Below, one piece after another: positions 54,951 through 64,000 of a stretch of 64,000 nucleotides of DNA (the first letter of the stretch is position 1; each line of letters opens with the position of its first letter). The translations under genes and the position numbers were made by a program. The DNA is from an uncultured Cyclobacteriaceae bacterium (lineage in GTDB: Bacteria; Bacteroidota; Bacteroidia; Cytophagales; Cyclobacteriaceae): positions 62,001 through 126,000 of the forward strand of contig CALSPM010000002.1 of NCBI GenBank assembly GCA_943788235.1, in the 5' to 3' direction. The notes under the pieces were generated by a model. It was not told the DNA's origin and ran no database searches. It saw nothing but the letters and a program-made list of their open reading frames with translations.

Positions 54951-56732
54951 ATGGAAAGACATACCTATGATTATGGTGTAATTGGTAATTGTGCTTTTAC
55001 TGCTCACGTGCATAACGATACGAGCATTGCTTGGATGTGTTGGCCTCGATTCGATAGTAGTTTCATCTTTGGATCGATCTTAGACCAAGAAAAAGGAGGT
55101 GAATTTTCCATCAAGCCATTACAAGAGGTGTTTGAGTCGAAACAGATTTATTTAGAAAACACCAATATCCTTCAAACAGAAATATCTTCCCCAGAGGGTA
55201 CCTATCGAGTGACTGATTTTGCACCCCGATTTTATCAGTCTGATCGTTATTTTAAACCCCTTATGCTGGTAAGAAAAATAGAGCGAATAACAGGTAATCC
55301 AAAAATTATTGTCAAATGTAAACCAGTGGGAGAGTATGGAAATGTAGTTCCCAAACAAAGTTTTGGAAGTAATCACATTCAATTTTTAGGCTTAGAAGCA
55401 AATGTGCGATTGACAACTAATATTTCACTCAATTATATCGTAGATGATCAGGCTTTTGTATTGAATGAGGATAAGTATTTGGTATTGACATATGGCCCCC
55501 CCTTAGAAGGTACCATTATTGAGACTTGCGATGTTTTTTTGAGCAGAACTAAGATTTATTGGAGGGATTGGGTCAAAACTTCTAGTGTAGTTGATTTTTA
55601 TCAGCGAGAAGCGATTCGATCGGCCTTAATCCTAAAAATTCATCAATATGAAGATACGGGTGCAATTGTAGCAGCGATGACAACGAGTTTACCCGAATCT
55701 CCCGGTAGTACCCGGAATTGGGATTATAGATATTGTTGGATGAGAGATACTTTCTATACGCTAAATGCTTTCAGTAATATTGGTCATTTTGAAGAATTAG
55801 AAAAGTATTTTCACTACATATTAAATACGACTATTGATGAGGAAAGTCGTTATCAACCGCTTTACGGAATATCAGGAAAAAAAGCCCTTACTGAAGTTGA
55901 AATTCCCTTAAAAGGATATTTAGGAAATCAGCCTGTCAGAGTGGGAAATCAAGCTTACACTCACATACAAAATGACGTCTATGGTCAGGTTTTAATATCG
56001 TTATTACCTCTATATGAGGATAAAAGAATCATTTTCACAGAAAGATTTGATTCTTCAGGATTGATTATGAAAACCCTAAAAATGATTGAAAAAACCTTTG
56101 AAGAAAAAGACGCAGGCTTATGGGAATTTAGAAATTTAAAGCAACATCATACCTATACCTATCTATTTCATTGGGCAGGAAGTTGTGCTGCCATAAAGAT
56201 GTCAAAAGTACTTAAAAATGAAGAAATGGGTACCTTAGCAATCAAGTTAAAAAAGAGATCTGAAATTGAAATTGAAAAAGCATACGTGCCGTCAAAGAAA
56301 GGGTATGCGCAGGCGGTTGGGGTAGATAGGATGGATGCCAGTACCTTACAACTCATCATGATGAACTATCTTCCTGGCGATTCACAAAGAGCTAAGGATC
56401 ATTTGATCGCTATGGAAAAAGAGCTGGCAGCCTCTGGCGGCCTCTTTTATAGATACAAGCATCAAGATGATTTTGGAGCACCTGAGACGACCTTTTTAAT
56501 TTGTGCTTTTTGGTATGTTGAGTCTTTGGCCTGCGTGGGAAGGTTAGACGAAGCCATCAAATATTTCGAAAATCTTATTTCATTCAGTAACCATGTGGGA
56601 CTTTTAAGTGAGGATGTAAACGAAAAAGATGGGGGTATGTGGGGAAATTTTCCTCAAGCGTACAGCCATGTGGGATTATTAAATGCGGCAACAAGAATAG
56701 CAAATAAACTGGATAGACCTAGCTTTTTATAA
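54951..56732 (+). CDS. Glycoside hydrolase family 15 (glucoamylase/trehalase-like)
   Basis: 593 residues from ATG 54951 (MERHTYDYGVIGN); a GTG 18 bp upstream is also in frame. The family N-terminal beta domain is followed by an (alpha/alpha)6 barrel with STRNWDYRYCWMRD near residue 253 and the second catalytic region PETTFLICAFWYVE near 512, then GGMWGNFPQAYSHVGLLNAA. GH15 enzymes are glucoamylases, glucodextranases or trehalases. The neighbouring trehalose-6-phosphate synthase gene makes a trehalase or related role plausible. It overlaps that gene tail to tail by 14 bp. No signal peptide, so cytoplasmic. Confidence 0.9.
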   Translation: MERHTYDYGVIGNCAFTAHVHNDTSIAWMCWPRFDSSFIFGSILDQEKGGEFSIKPLQEVFESKQIYLENTNILQTEISSPEGTYRVTDFAPRFYQSDRYFKPLMLVRKIERITGNPKIIVKCKPVGEYGNVVPKQSFGSNHIQFLGLEANVRLTTNISLNYIVDDQAFVLNEDKYLVLTYGPPLEGTIIETCDVFLSRTKIYWRDWVKTSSVVDFYQREAIRSALILKIHQYEDTGAIVAAMTTSLPESPGSTRNWDYRYCWMRDTFYTLNAFSNIGHFEELEKYFHYILNTTIDEESRYQPLYGISGKKALTEVEIPLKGYLGNQPVRVGNQAYTHIQNDVYGQVLISLLPLYEDKRIIFTERFDSSGLIMKTLKMIEKTFEEKDAGLWEFRNLKQHHTYTYLFHWAGSCAAIKMSKVLKNEEMGTLAIKLKKRSEIEIEKAYVPSKKGYAQAVGVDRMDASTLQLIMMNYLPGDSQRAKDHLIAMEKELAASGGLFYRYKHQDDFGAPETTFLICAFWYVESLACVGRLDEAIKYFENLISFSNHVGLLSEDVNEKDGGMWGNFPQAYSHVGLLNAATRIANKLDRPSFL

Positions 56733-58896
56733 TATCGTTGAAGAGTTTCCGAACCTCTTTATAAGAATTAACGCTGAACTTTGCTTCGGAAGCACTGGTA
56801 CCTACTTTGATGGTATAAGAGTCTTCAGGCATTGCTTTAAAGGTATCTTCATCGGTAAAATCATCTCCAAGTGCCAATAAAAAGTCGGCTTCAGGGTAGA
56901 TTTCCATTAATTTTTGGGTAGCTTTTCCTTTATTGATTTCAGAGTTTTTGATTTCTACGATCATATCGCCTTCAAGGACATCTAAGTTTTCATTAGCAGT
57001 CATGTATTTTAAATGACTGGTGAGCTCCCGAGTTCGAACTTCTCCTAAACCTGTCTCTACTTTTCTATAATGCCAAACCAAAGAATAATCCTTTTCTTCA
57101 ACGAAGGAACCTGGCGTACGATTCACATACCTTTCTAAGAGCGACAGGGTTTCTTTTTTCCAACTGGCATTAATCTTCATGAAAGTTTTGAAGGGCTTAC
57201 CCATCCTTTTAATCCAAACGCCATGTTCTGCTACAATATCTAATGAATAAGGTTTCATCCATTCTTCAAGGGATTGCCGGCCTCTACCCGAGATAATCAC
57301 AATGTGATTATTTTTGTCTTTTGTGAGGTAGTCCAAAATCTCTATGAGCTCTTGATCTGGTTTAGAGTCATCAGGATTTTCATTAAAACCAACCAGTGTG
57401 CCGTCATAATCCAAGAAAATCAATCGTTCTTCCGATTGTTTATAGGCATGCTTGATTTCTTCTGACAGTTGGTTATCAATCAATCTTGTTTTGAGATGAC
57501 TTTGTTCTTTTTTTACATTTGCAAGTTCATCCATGAACAATTTAACCCAAGCATGTATGTTGTATCTTTTCAATGACTTCTGCATCGAGTTCATGCTTTC
57601 AATTTGCAGTTCCTCTGGCATGGTTAATGCTTTATGCATGGCTTCAACCAATTGGTGAATATCATTGGGATTTACGATGATGGCATCAGAGAGCTCTTTG
57701 GAGGCACCGGCCATTTCACTGAGAATCAAGACTCCCTTTTTGTCTAATCTACTTGCTACATATTCTTTACACACTAAATTCATGCCATCCCGCATAGGCG
57801 AAACCAATGCGACATCGGAAATCCTGTAAAATGCAGATAAAGCAGGCAAAGGAAAACTTCGGTAGAAATAATGAATAGGCGTCCAATTGAGCTTGGAGAA
57901 TTGACCGTTGATACGACCCACTAAAAGGTCTATTTCTTCTTTAAGTTGCTTATATTTTGAAACAGAATCTCTGGAGGGAACCACTACCATGAAAAGGGAT
58001 ACTTTCTCTTTAAAATAAGGGTATTTGCTGAGAAAAAGCTCAAAGGCCCTTAATCTTTGGGGAATACCTTTCGAGTAATCCAGTCGGTCAATGGATAAGA
58101 TGAGTTTTACGGTACCAATAGATTTTCTATAACGAGCTTCTCGGGCCAATGTTTCTGGATCTTGAGCAGAGGCGGCATACTTTTCATAATCGATACCCAT
58201 GGGTAAAGCATCTGCTTTTATGAGTCTATTTTTGACTTTAATCGTACCGTTTGAGTTCCCAAGTCCCGCCAGTCGATTGACAGAAGAGAGAAAATGCCTC
58301 ATGTCGTCGTAGGTATGAAACCCCAGAAAATCAGCGCCGAGCATGCCATTGAGTAATTCCCTTCTCCACGGCAATAGCCTAAAGGACTCATAGGAGGGGA
58401 ACGGGATGTGAAGGAAAAATCCAATAGTAGCATTGGGACTGATGGCCCTGATCAGTTGAGGCAAAAGCAATAGTTGATAGTCATGTATCCACACGGTATC
58501 ATCATCTTCGAGTTCTTCTGAAAGGATTTCTGCAAATTTTTGATTGACGCGCTGATAGGCGAGCCAAAGTTCTTCTTTGTAAACGGTATATTGATTAAAA
58601 TAATGGAAGTTTGGCCATAAGGTCTCGTTACTGAAGCCCTCGTAGAAATCTTCAATTTCTTCACTACTCAGAAAAACAGGTTTCATGTGCTGCTTGATGA
58701 GGTTAGAATGTACTTCTTGCTCTTGAGACTTTTCAATGGCCAACCCAGGCCATCCAACCCAAAGATTATTCCCCTGTTTAAAAACAGAATTCAAACCGGT
58801 CGCAAGGCCACCTTCACTTGCCTTGTATACAAGCTCATTATTTTCCTGTTCTATTTTGACGGGAAGTCTGTTTGAAATAATAATTGTTTTACCCAT
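56719..58896 (-). CDS. Bifunctional trehalose-6-phosphate synthase/phosphatase
   Basis: 725 residues in two domains. The N-terminal GT20 synthase (OtsA-like, residues 1 to about 470) has SNRLPV, EGGLATGL, WIHDYQLLLLP, HIPFPSYE, SIDRLDYSKGIPQRLRAFE and SPMRDGMNLVCKEYV. The C-terminal HAD phosphatase (OtsB-like) has FLDYDGTLVGF near residue 495 and ALGDDFTDEDTF. Together they make trehalose from UDP-glucose and glucose-6-phosphate, for osmotic protection. The fused form is common in Bacteroidota. Confidence 0.95.
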   Translation of the reverse strand: MGKTIIISNRLPVKIEQENNELVYKASEGGLATGLNSVFKQGNNLWVGWPGLAIEKSQEQEVHSNLIKQHMKPVFLSSEEIEDFYEGFSNETLWPNFHYFNQYTVYKEELWLAYQRVNQKFAEILSEELEDDDTVWIHDYQLLLLPQLIRAISPNATIGFFLHIPFPSYESFRLLPWRRELLNGMLGADFLGFHTYDDMRHFLSSVNRLAGLGNSNGTIKVKNRLIKADALPMGIDYEKYAASAQDPETLAREARYRKSIGTVKLILSIDRLDYSKGIPQRLRAFELFLSKYPYFKEKVSLFMVVVPSRDSVSKYKQLKEEIDLLVGRINGQFSKLNWTPIHYFYRSFPLPALSAFYRISDVALVSPMRDGMNLVCKEYVASRLDKKGVLILSEMAGASKELSDAIIVNPNDIHQLVEAMHKALTMPEELQIESMNSMQKSLKRYNIHAWVKLFMDELANVKKEQSHLKTRLIDNQLSEEIKHAYKQSEERLIFLDYDGTLVGFNENPDDSKPDQELIEILDYLTKDKNNHIVIISGRGRQSLEEWMKPYSLDIVAEHGVWIKRMGKPFKTFMKINASWKKETLSLLERYVNRTPGSFVEEKDYSLVWHYRKVETGLGEVRTRELTSHLKYMTANENLDVLEGDMIVEIKNSEINKGKATQKLMEIYPEADFLLALGDDFTDEDTFKAMPEDSYTIKVGTSASEAKFSVNSYKEVRKLFNDIIKS

Positions 58897-58946
58897 GATT
58901 TGTAATTTTTAAAATCGGGAGTGCCCAGGGGTGCGACATTCCTTTA

Positions 58947-59747
58947 TCATTTGTTGAAGCTATTTAATCTTAATTGCGTTAATTTCTTTTTGGTATCCAA
59001 GGGAAAATCACCCTTCATCATCCAATCATAAAATGAGGGTTCTTTTTGCAGAACTTCATTAACCAATTTGCCTTTATGCTTTCCAAAATTAAACACTTCT
59101 TTCCCTTGGTCATTGAATATTATGCGTCCAGCCAAGTCTACCATTTTTTTATTCAAGAGTAGGTGCAAGGAATTCATGTCATTTTCGATGATGCCTAAGA
59201 CTTCACCTTTTAGATTGGAGAGGGTTTGCTGATCGTATTTAGCAATTTGACCCATAAAAACAGCCATAGTGGCGCGGGTATCGGCCAGTGCACTGTGGGC
59301 GTTTTCTAGTACTTCTCCTGTGTAGAATTTAAAGGCAGCACTTAAATTTCTTTTTTCCATCATATGGAAAATTTTTTGGGCGTCGAGCAAATTTCTTTTT
59401 TCGGTATTGAAATCTATACCTACTCTGGCAAATTCTTGGGCCAATAAAGGGATGTCAAATTGTAAAATATTAAATCCGCAAAGATCACAATTCTCTAAAA
59501 AATCAGACATGGATTTAGCGACTTGATTAAATGAGGGCTCATCTTTAACATCTTTGTCATAAATGCCGTGCACTAAACTAGTCTCTATTGGAATGGGTAT
59601 TCCTGGGTTGATACGCCGACACTTTTCTTTTGTCTTACCATCAGGAAAAATCTTAATTAATGCGATTTCGACAATCCTATCTTTTGAGGTATTGGTCCCC
59701 GTAGTTTCAAGATCGAATACGACCAATGGATTTTTTAGATTTAGCAT
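58947..59747 (-). CDS. DnaQ-like 3'-5' exonuclease
   Basis: 266 residues. The DEDDh nuclease motifs are Exo I VVFDLETTGTN (Asp/Glu), Exo II FNILQFDIPLL and Exo III AHSALADTRATM with the His and Asp. This fold proofreads DNA or trims nucleic acids. The C-terminal part (KEVFNFGKHKGKLVNEVLQKEPSFYDWM) is a small DUF3820-like domain that recurs behind exonuclease domains. It is followed upstream on the same strand by a Mur-ligase-like gene with a 6-bp gap. Confidence 0.9.
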   Translation of the reverse strand: MLNLKNPLVVFDLETTGTNTSKDRIVEIALIKIFPDGKTKEKCRRINPGIPIPIETSLVHGIYDKDVKDEPSFNQVAKSMSDFLENCDLCGFNILQFDIPLLAQEFARVGIDFNTEKRNLLDAQKIFHMMEKRNLSAAFKFYTGEVLENAHSALADTRATMAVFMGQIAKYDQQTLSNLKGEVLGIIENDMNSLHLLLNKKMVDLAGRIIFNDQGKEVFNFGKHKGKLVNEVLQKEPSFYDWMMKGDFPLDTKKKLTQLRLNSFNK

Positions 59748-59753
59748 TTATTT

Positions 59754-60350
59754 TTAATCCTTATAGGTGGTAAAAGCTTCCATAATTTGGTCACTGGGTA
59801 TAGATATTTTTTGCAATAGGGCCTTTGCTGCTCCTGCGTGTGATAAGAAGTTATTGTTTTTAGTCCTGAGGCTCAGATTATCCTCTAGTCTAAATCCACC
59901 ATCTATTTCAGTTCCTGACAGAGATTCATATTCAACCAAACTCACACCTTCGCGCTGTTTTTCACTAATAACAACGGCTAAGTTATCTTCTTTGTTATAA
60001 AGTAACGTGCCGCTTTTGGGTGTTAAATCAGCGAACAACTCATATTTCTCAATAAATTTTTCGACGGCTTGATAATTTTTTGATTTTTCATCTTCTACAT
60101 GATGAATGAGAGCAATATGATGATTGAATTCTAAAAATTCTTCGAATTCTATTGCGTCCAAATCACTAAAGTCACAGGGAATAATGACGATGGCAGCATT
60201 TCCAATTCGATGGTCCTCTTGAGATAAGATGAAGTCATGTGCTTTTCCCACTACGCTCAAAACATGTAGGACAATTTTAGTGATTTCGTGGGCTCCTTCG
60301 TTTCCGATGATGGCAATTCTTTGTTTATCCTTAATCGACGCAAGATTCAT
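59754..60350 (-). CDS. Mur-ligase-like protein lacking the P-loop
   Basis: 198 residues, cytoplasmic. The sequence resembles the middle and part of the C-terminal domain of Mpl/MurC-type ligases: NHHIALIHHVEDEKSKNYQAVEKFIEKYELFADLTPKSGTLLYNKED corresponds to the central-domain acceptor region, and IMEAFTTYK to the end of that domain. The expected ATP loop GTKGKTT is replaced at the N-terminus by GNEGAHEITK, so ATP binding is doubtful. It may be a domain fragment that kept a non-catalytic role, or a remnant. Same operon as the exonuclease. Confidence 0.6.
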   Translation of the reverse strand: MNLASIKDKQRIAIIGNEGAHEITKIVLHVLSVVGKAHDFILSQEDHRIGNAAIVIIPCDFSDLDAIEFEEFLEFNHHIALIHHVEDEKSKNYQAVEKFIEKYELFADLTPKSGTLLYNKEDNLAVVISEKQREGVSLVEYESLSGTEIDGGFRLEDNLSLRTKNNNFLSHAGAAKALLQKISIPSDQIMEAFTTYKD

Positions 60351-60528
60351 TTTTTATTTGGTCATTTCTAAGTCAAAAGTAATTAAAAATATGCAGAGAT
60401 AAATCAATTGTGGAGGGTATAAAATTGTGGATAAGATGTGCAAACTAAATTTGATATTAAAGCGGAGTTGTTGACATGAAATGTTACGTTTGCTATTATA
60501 TATTAAACCTATTCAATCCGATCAACTA

Positions 60529-62076
60529 ATGGACCCTTTAGCCTCTTCATCGCGTAAAATTTCGGGCAATATACGTAGAAAACCAATCAATGACACTACG
60601 GAGTCATTAGGCAAGCTACCACCACAAGCAGTTGACATTGAGGAGGTTGTATTAGGAGCGCTCATGTTGGAGCAACATGCTTTATCGAGTGTTATCGATA
60701 TTTTAAAGGTGGAGAGTTTTTATAAAGAGGCCCATCAAAATATTTATGAAGCGATTGTTCAGCTCTTTAATAATAGCGATCCGGTGGATATTAAAACGGT
60801 CGTTCATCAATTGCGGAAAAATGGAAAGTTAGAACTCGTTGGGGGATCCTATTATATAGCTGATTTGACGACGCGTGTGAATTCGGCCGCTAATATAGAA
60901 TATCATGCCCGAATTATTTCTGAGCAATCTATTAAGAGACAGTTGATTCGGATTTCATCAGAACTTGTCACCGACGCTTATGAGGATACGACTGATGTTT
61001 TTCAGTTACTAGACCGCACTGAGCAAGCACTTTTTCAAGTTTCAGAATCTCACATCAGAAAGAATTATGATAAGATGAGTTCTTTGCTTACCACGGCCAT
61101 CAGCCAAATAGAAGAACGAAAAAATCAAAAAGATGGCCTCACGGGGGTTCCCAGTGGTTTTACAGCGCTGGACCGTATCACCTCAGGATGGCAACCTTCT
61201 GATTTGGTGATCATTGCTGCCAGGCCAGGTATGGGTAAAACGGCCTTTGTCGTTTCAGCCATGCGCAATGCAGCCATTGATCATGGACAAGGGGTTGCTA
61301 TATTTTCCTTAGAGATGTCTTCTGTTCAATTGGTGAACAGATTGATTTCGGCAGAGGCAGAATTGGAGAGTGAAAAATTAAAAAGAGGAGAAATGGCCGA
61401 TTATGAGTGGGAACAATTACTTCATAAAACCTCCAAACTCTCTGAGGCGCCTATATTTATTGACGATACACCAGGTCTGAGTATCCTAGAATTGAGAGCG
61501 AAGGCCAGAAGATTGGCCCAGCAGCATGATATCAAACTGTTGATCATTGATTATTTGCAACTGATGTCAGGAGGAGATGCCAATAAAAATTCAGGGGGAA
61601 ATAGAGAACAAGAAATTGCCTCTATTTCTCGAGCGCTGAAGGGGATTGCAAAAGAATTGAATATTCCAGTGATTGCTTTGTCTCAATTGAGCAGGGCGGT
61701 TGAAACCCGTGGGGGCGACAAAAAACCGCAATTATCAGATTTAAGAGAATCGGGTTCTATTGAGCAAGACGCCGATATGGTGATGTTCTTGTATCGTCCA
61801 GAATATTATGGGATTACTCAGGGGGAGGATGGTGCACCGCTTAACGGTACTGCTGAGGTCATTATCGCCAAACACAGAAATGGAAAATTAGATACTGTAC
61901 AGCTCAAGTTTATCGGTAAGTTTACCAAGTTTGCAGATTTAGATGTATTGACGAATGAAACCTATGGTTCTTCTTTTCCGAGCAGTGGTAATACCGATAG
62001 CGGTTATACCATTACGATGCCGAGTAAAGGTACCCAAGATAGCTCTCCAGCTGGTGATGACCCCATGCCCTTTTAA
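60529..62076 (+). CDS. dnaB: Replicative DNA helicase DnaB
   Basis: 515 residues from ATG 60529 (MDPLASSSRK); an upstream ATG at 60481 is also in frame but would add an unusual hydrophobic leader. The N-terminal primase-interacting domain (PPQAVDIEEVVLGALMLEQHAL) precedes the RecA-like motor, with Walker A RPGMGKTAFV (near residue 233), Walker B LLIIDYLQLMSG, SQLSRAVETRGGDKKPQLSDLRESGSIEQDADM and the arginine-finger region. The extra C-terminal tail is Ser/Gly-rich and ends DDPMPF. No intein is present. Confidence 0.96.
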   Translation: MDPLASSSRKISGNIRRKPINDTTESLGKLPPQAVDIEEVVLGALMLEQHALSSVIDILKVESFYKEAHQNIYEAIVQLFNNSDPVDIKTVVHQLRKNGKLELVGGSYYIADLTTRVNSAANIEYHARIISEQSIKRQLIRISSELVTDAYEDTTDVFQLLDRTEQALFQVSESHIRKNYDKMSSLLTTAISQIEERKNQKDGLTGVPSGFTALDRITSGWQPSDLVIIAARPGMGKTAFVVSAMRNAAIDHGQGVAIFSLEMSSVQLVNRLISAEAELESEKLKRGEMADYEWEQLLHKTSKLSEAPIFIDDTPGLSILELRAKARRLAQQHDIKLLIIDYLQLMSGGDANKNSGGNREQEIASISRALKGIAKELNIPVIALSQLSRAVETRGGDKKPQLSDLRESGSIEQDADMVMFLYRPEYYGITQGEDGAPLNGTAEVIIAKHRNGKLDTVQLKFIGKFTKFADLDVLTNETYGSSFPSSGNTDSGYTITMPSKGTQDSSPAGDDPMPF

Positions 62077-62092
62077 GTTAGATTCACTGAAT

Positions 62093-62431
62093 TTATTGCT
62101 CGTCATGTTCGAGTTCAAAGTTGTTAAAGGCGTTTTTTATTTCCTCTAGGGCCTTGGTGTTTTTAGAAAATGCTGTTTTCTCAATTCCTAGCTCGTAGGT
62201 AGCTCTGGCTTCTTTCACATAACCACAATCTGCAAATAGCTGAGCGGCTTGATAATAAGTGGGGAGATAATCTGGAAATTCAGTCAATAATTTTCTAAAA
62301 CTGGCTAAGCAGAATTCATTATTTTTTCCTAAAAATTCAAGGGTCATGGCATACAATAAGAAGGGGTCGATCGGATTTTTTTCAAGTAATTTTTGAAGCT
62401 CTTTTATACGTTTAATATTCATGTTTTGCAT
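62093..62431 (-). CDS. Small TPR-like protein
   Basis: 112 residues forming about two and a half tetratricopeptide-like helical repeats (NPIDPFLLYAMTLEFLGKNNEFCLASFRKLLTEFPDYLPTYYQAAQLFADCGYVKEARATYELGI). No signal peptide. It may scaffold protein contacts. Either ATG 62431 or the later one three codons on could be the start. It converges with dnaB, 16 bp after that stop. Confidence 0.75.
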   Translation of the reverse strand: MQNMNIKRIKELQKLLEKNPIDPFLLYAMTLEFLGKNNEFCLASFRKLLTEFPDYLPTYYQAAQLFADCGYVKEARATYELGIEKTAFSKNTKALEEIKNAFNNFELEHDEQ

Positions 62432-62495
62432 TTTACATTCTTGTATTAATGATTAACTTTACCCCTCAAATTTAGGATCAAATTTAATATTTAAC

Positions 62496-63233
62496 ATGAA
62501 AATTCTTGTTTGCATAACACATGTGCCAGATACCACATCAAAAATTTCTTTTGTGGATCAAGATACAGTATTTGATAAAACGGGGGTTCAATTCATTATC
62601 GGACCTTATGACGATTATGCCTTGGCTAGAGCCGTCGAATTAAAAGAACAGCTTGGAGGTAGCATTACGGCGTTAAATGTAGGTTTAGCAGAAACGGAGC
62701 CAACGATTAGAAAGGCACTGGCTATCGGGGCAGATGAGGCCATCCGGATCAATGCAGAACCCAAAGATGCTTTTTTTGTAGCCCATCAAATTTCTCAAGT
62801 GGTTAAAGGAGGAGATTATAATTTAATTCTTATGGGAAGAGAATCGATTGATTTTAATGGAGGACAAGTTCATGGAATGGTTGGGGAACTTTTGGGTATC
62901 CCCTCTGTCTCGCCTGTGATGTACTTAGATATAGCTGGAAATGTTGCCAAATTATCTCGAGAGATTGAAGGAGGTAAAGAATTATTGGAAGTAGCGCTGC
63001 CTATCGTGGCGGGTTGCCAGGAGCCGATTGCAGAATGGAAAATACCTAATATGAGAGGAATCATGTCTGCGAGGTCAAAGCCTCTCAAAGTTTTAGACCC
63101 CTTTGAAGACGAGCATAAGACCGTAGTTGAAAACTTTCTGATGCCAGCAGCAAAAAGCGGGATAAAAATGATAGATGCAGACAATTTGGGTGAATTGGTA
63201 GATTTATTGAAAAATGAAGCAAAAGTATTTTAA
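62496..63233 (+). CDS. etfB: Electron transfer flavoprotein beta subunit
   Basis: 245 residues, full length. It shows the EtfB/FixA N-terminus MKILVCITHVPDTTSK, DYALARAVELKEQLGG, the AMP-binding stretch ETEPTIRKALAIGADEAI and the C-terminal helix that contacts ETF-QO. ETF shuttles electrons from acyl-CoA dehydrogenases and similar dehydrogenases to the quinone pool. The stop overlaps the etfA start by 1 bp (TAATG), so the two subunits are translationally coupled. Confidence 0.96.
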   Translation: MKILVCITHVPDTTSKISFVDQDTVFDKTGVQFIIGPYDDYALARAVELKEQLGGSITALNVGLAETEPTIRKALAIGADEAIRINAEPKDAFFVAHQISQVVKGGDYNLILMGRESIDFNGGQVHGMVGELLGIPSVSPVMYLDIAGNVAKLSREIEGGKELLEVALPIVAGCQEPIAEWKIPNMRGIMSARSKPLKVLDPFEDEHKTVVENFLMPAAKSGIKMIDADNLGELVDLLKNEAKVF

Positions 63234-64000
63234 TGAAAGTATTGGTATTTACAGAATCAGATGAGGGTAAAATTAAGAAATCTTCCCTTGAAGCAGTAAG
63301 TTATGCTGCCGAAATAGCACAACGCACTGTTGCTATGGTCTTTGGAGTTCTCGAGTCATCAGAACTGAATAAAATAGGTGCTGCTGGAGCAAAAAAGGTG
63401 TTGCATATCACAGACTCAGATTTTGAGCCCTCAAATATCATGGCAGTATCCACGGCTATTGCGCAAGTGTTCGAGGCAGAAGATATTGAATTGATGGTGA
63501 TGGCTAAGTCTTCATTGGCAGATTCTGTATCAGCTCGGGTATCTATCAAAATGGATGCCTCATTGGTGAGCAATGTTACCGAGTTACCCGACATGGCCAA
63601 TGGATTTACAGTAAATCGAAGTATTTATACTGGAAAAGCCTTTGCGAAAACCAAGTTAACGAGTGATAAGAAAATTCTTACCATACGTAAAAATACCGTT
63701 CCCATTGGGGAGAATGGGTCTGATCCAGAAACCGTGGTGTTTCAGCCTAATTCAATGGGTTCAGATGCTGCCGTGAAGGTACTGTCTCAAGAAAAAACCA
63801 GCGGCGACATTCTTCTACCCGAGGCCGATATCGTGGTTTCGGGAGGGAGAGGCCTTAAGGGACCTGAAAATTGGGGAATGATAGAAGACTTGGCTGCAGT
63901 CCTTTCTGCGGCAACAGGATGCAGTAAACCCGTCTCAGATATGGACTGGCGTCCCCATCATGAGCACGTAGGTCAGACGGGTATTAAAGTTTCACCATCC
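63233..64000 (+). CDS. etfA: Electron transfer flavoprotein alpha subunit, N-terminal part (right edge)
   Basis: 256 codons are present and the gene runs off the right edge. ATG 63233 overlaps the etfB stop. The N-terminal domain (MKVLVFTESDEGKIKKSSLEAVSYA) leads to the FAD-domain start VVSGGRGLKGPENWGMIEDLAAVLSAATGCSKPVSD, which carries the typical SGGRG loop. The remainder with the FAD C-terminal contacts lies outside the window. Confidence 0.95.
   Translation, partial: MKVLVFTESDEGKIKKSSLEAVSYAAEIAQRTVAMVFGVLESSELNKIGAAGAKKVLHITDSDFEPSNIMAVSTAIAQVFEAEDIELMVMAKSSLADSVSARVSIKMDASLVSNVTELPDMANGFTVNRSIYTGKAFAKTKLTSDKKILTIRKNTVPIGENGSDPETVVFQPNSMGSDAAVKVLSQEKTSGDILLPEADIVVSGGRGLKGPENWGMIEDLAAVLSAATGCSKPVSDMDWRPHHEHVGQTGIKVSPS

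Noticed and set aside
60529-62076. Intein in dnaB
   Set aside because: The helicase motifs run without interruption and the length is normal.

Overview
The window comes from an AT-rich chromosome of the Bacteroidota, most likely a free-living, probably aerobic member of the Cytophaga group. This rests on lineage-typical families (DUF3127, DUF2452, a type IX secretion sorting-domain remnant, CarboxypepD_reg TonB receptor, large BNR-propeller protein), on TAnnTTTG promoter elements and on the lack of strong Shine-Dalgarno sites. I see no prophage, insertion sequence, CRISPR array or rRNA; one tRNA (Gln, TTG) is present.

Layout. 1-4.3 kb: end of a HlyD-type adaptor, an M61 peptidase and typA, all on the minus strand. 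4.4-6.4 kb: metG, diverging from typA. 6.4-6.9 kb: a gap with a small gene scrap. 6.9-9.0 kb: pth, a BaiN-like flavoprotein and a thiamine-binding protein. 9.1-15.4 kb: rplY, prs, tRNA-Gln, purL and an alpha/beta hydrolase. 15.5-22.1 kb: a TetR-TolC-HlyD-RND efflux operon whose RND pump gene is split by a frameshift in a run of eight T. 22.2-23.4 kb: a membrane metallophosphoesterase. 23.5-29.0 kb: a tightly overlapping TetR / LolA-like / two FtsX-type permeases / ATPase / beta-barrel operon that looks like a complete trans-envelope export route. 29.1-32.6 kb: a YihY/BrkB protein, a DUF4442 protein and a sodium/solute symporter.

32.9-44.3 kb is the unusual part. Three genes there are decayed. 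One is a secreted calcineurin-like phosphoesterase with a type IX sorting tail and broken metal-binding motifs. One is ATP-type PEP carboxykinase, with many lesions and an in-frame 15-bp repeat expansion. One is a YheT-like hydrolase with a nonsense codon near its start and a frameshift near its end. Intact genes lie among them: DUF3127, a mini membrane protein with DUF2452, a DtxR/MntR regulator divergent from a TonB receptor with a long palindrome between them, and a three-gene proton-translocating transhydrogenase.

44.3-54.7 kb: msrB-rhodanese, lhgO, a BNR-propeller protein, a PBP4-type carboxypeptidase, a Na+/H+ antiporter abutting a GPP34/GOLPH3-like gene, and a potassium channel with a lipoprotein. 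54.9-64 kb: a GH15 glucoamylase/trehalase overlapping tail to tail with a fused trehalose-phosphate synthase/phosphatase, a DnaQ-type exonuclease with a Mur-ligase-like protein, dnaB, a TPR protein, and etfB with a truncated etfA at the right edge.

The most useful leads are the RND frameshift, the 23.5-29 kb export operon, the MntR-TonB palindrome and the pseudogene cluster that includes pckA. No clearly new defence or mobile system was found.
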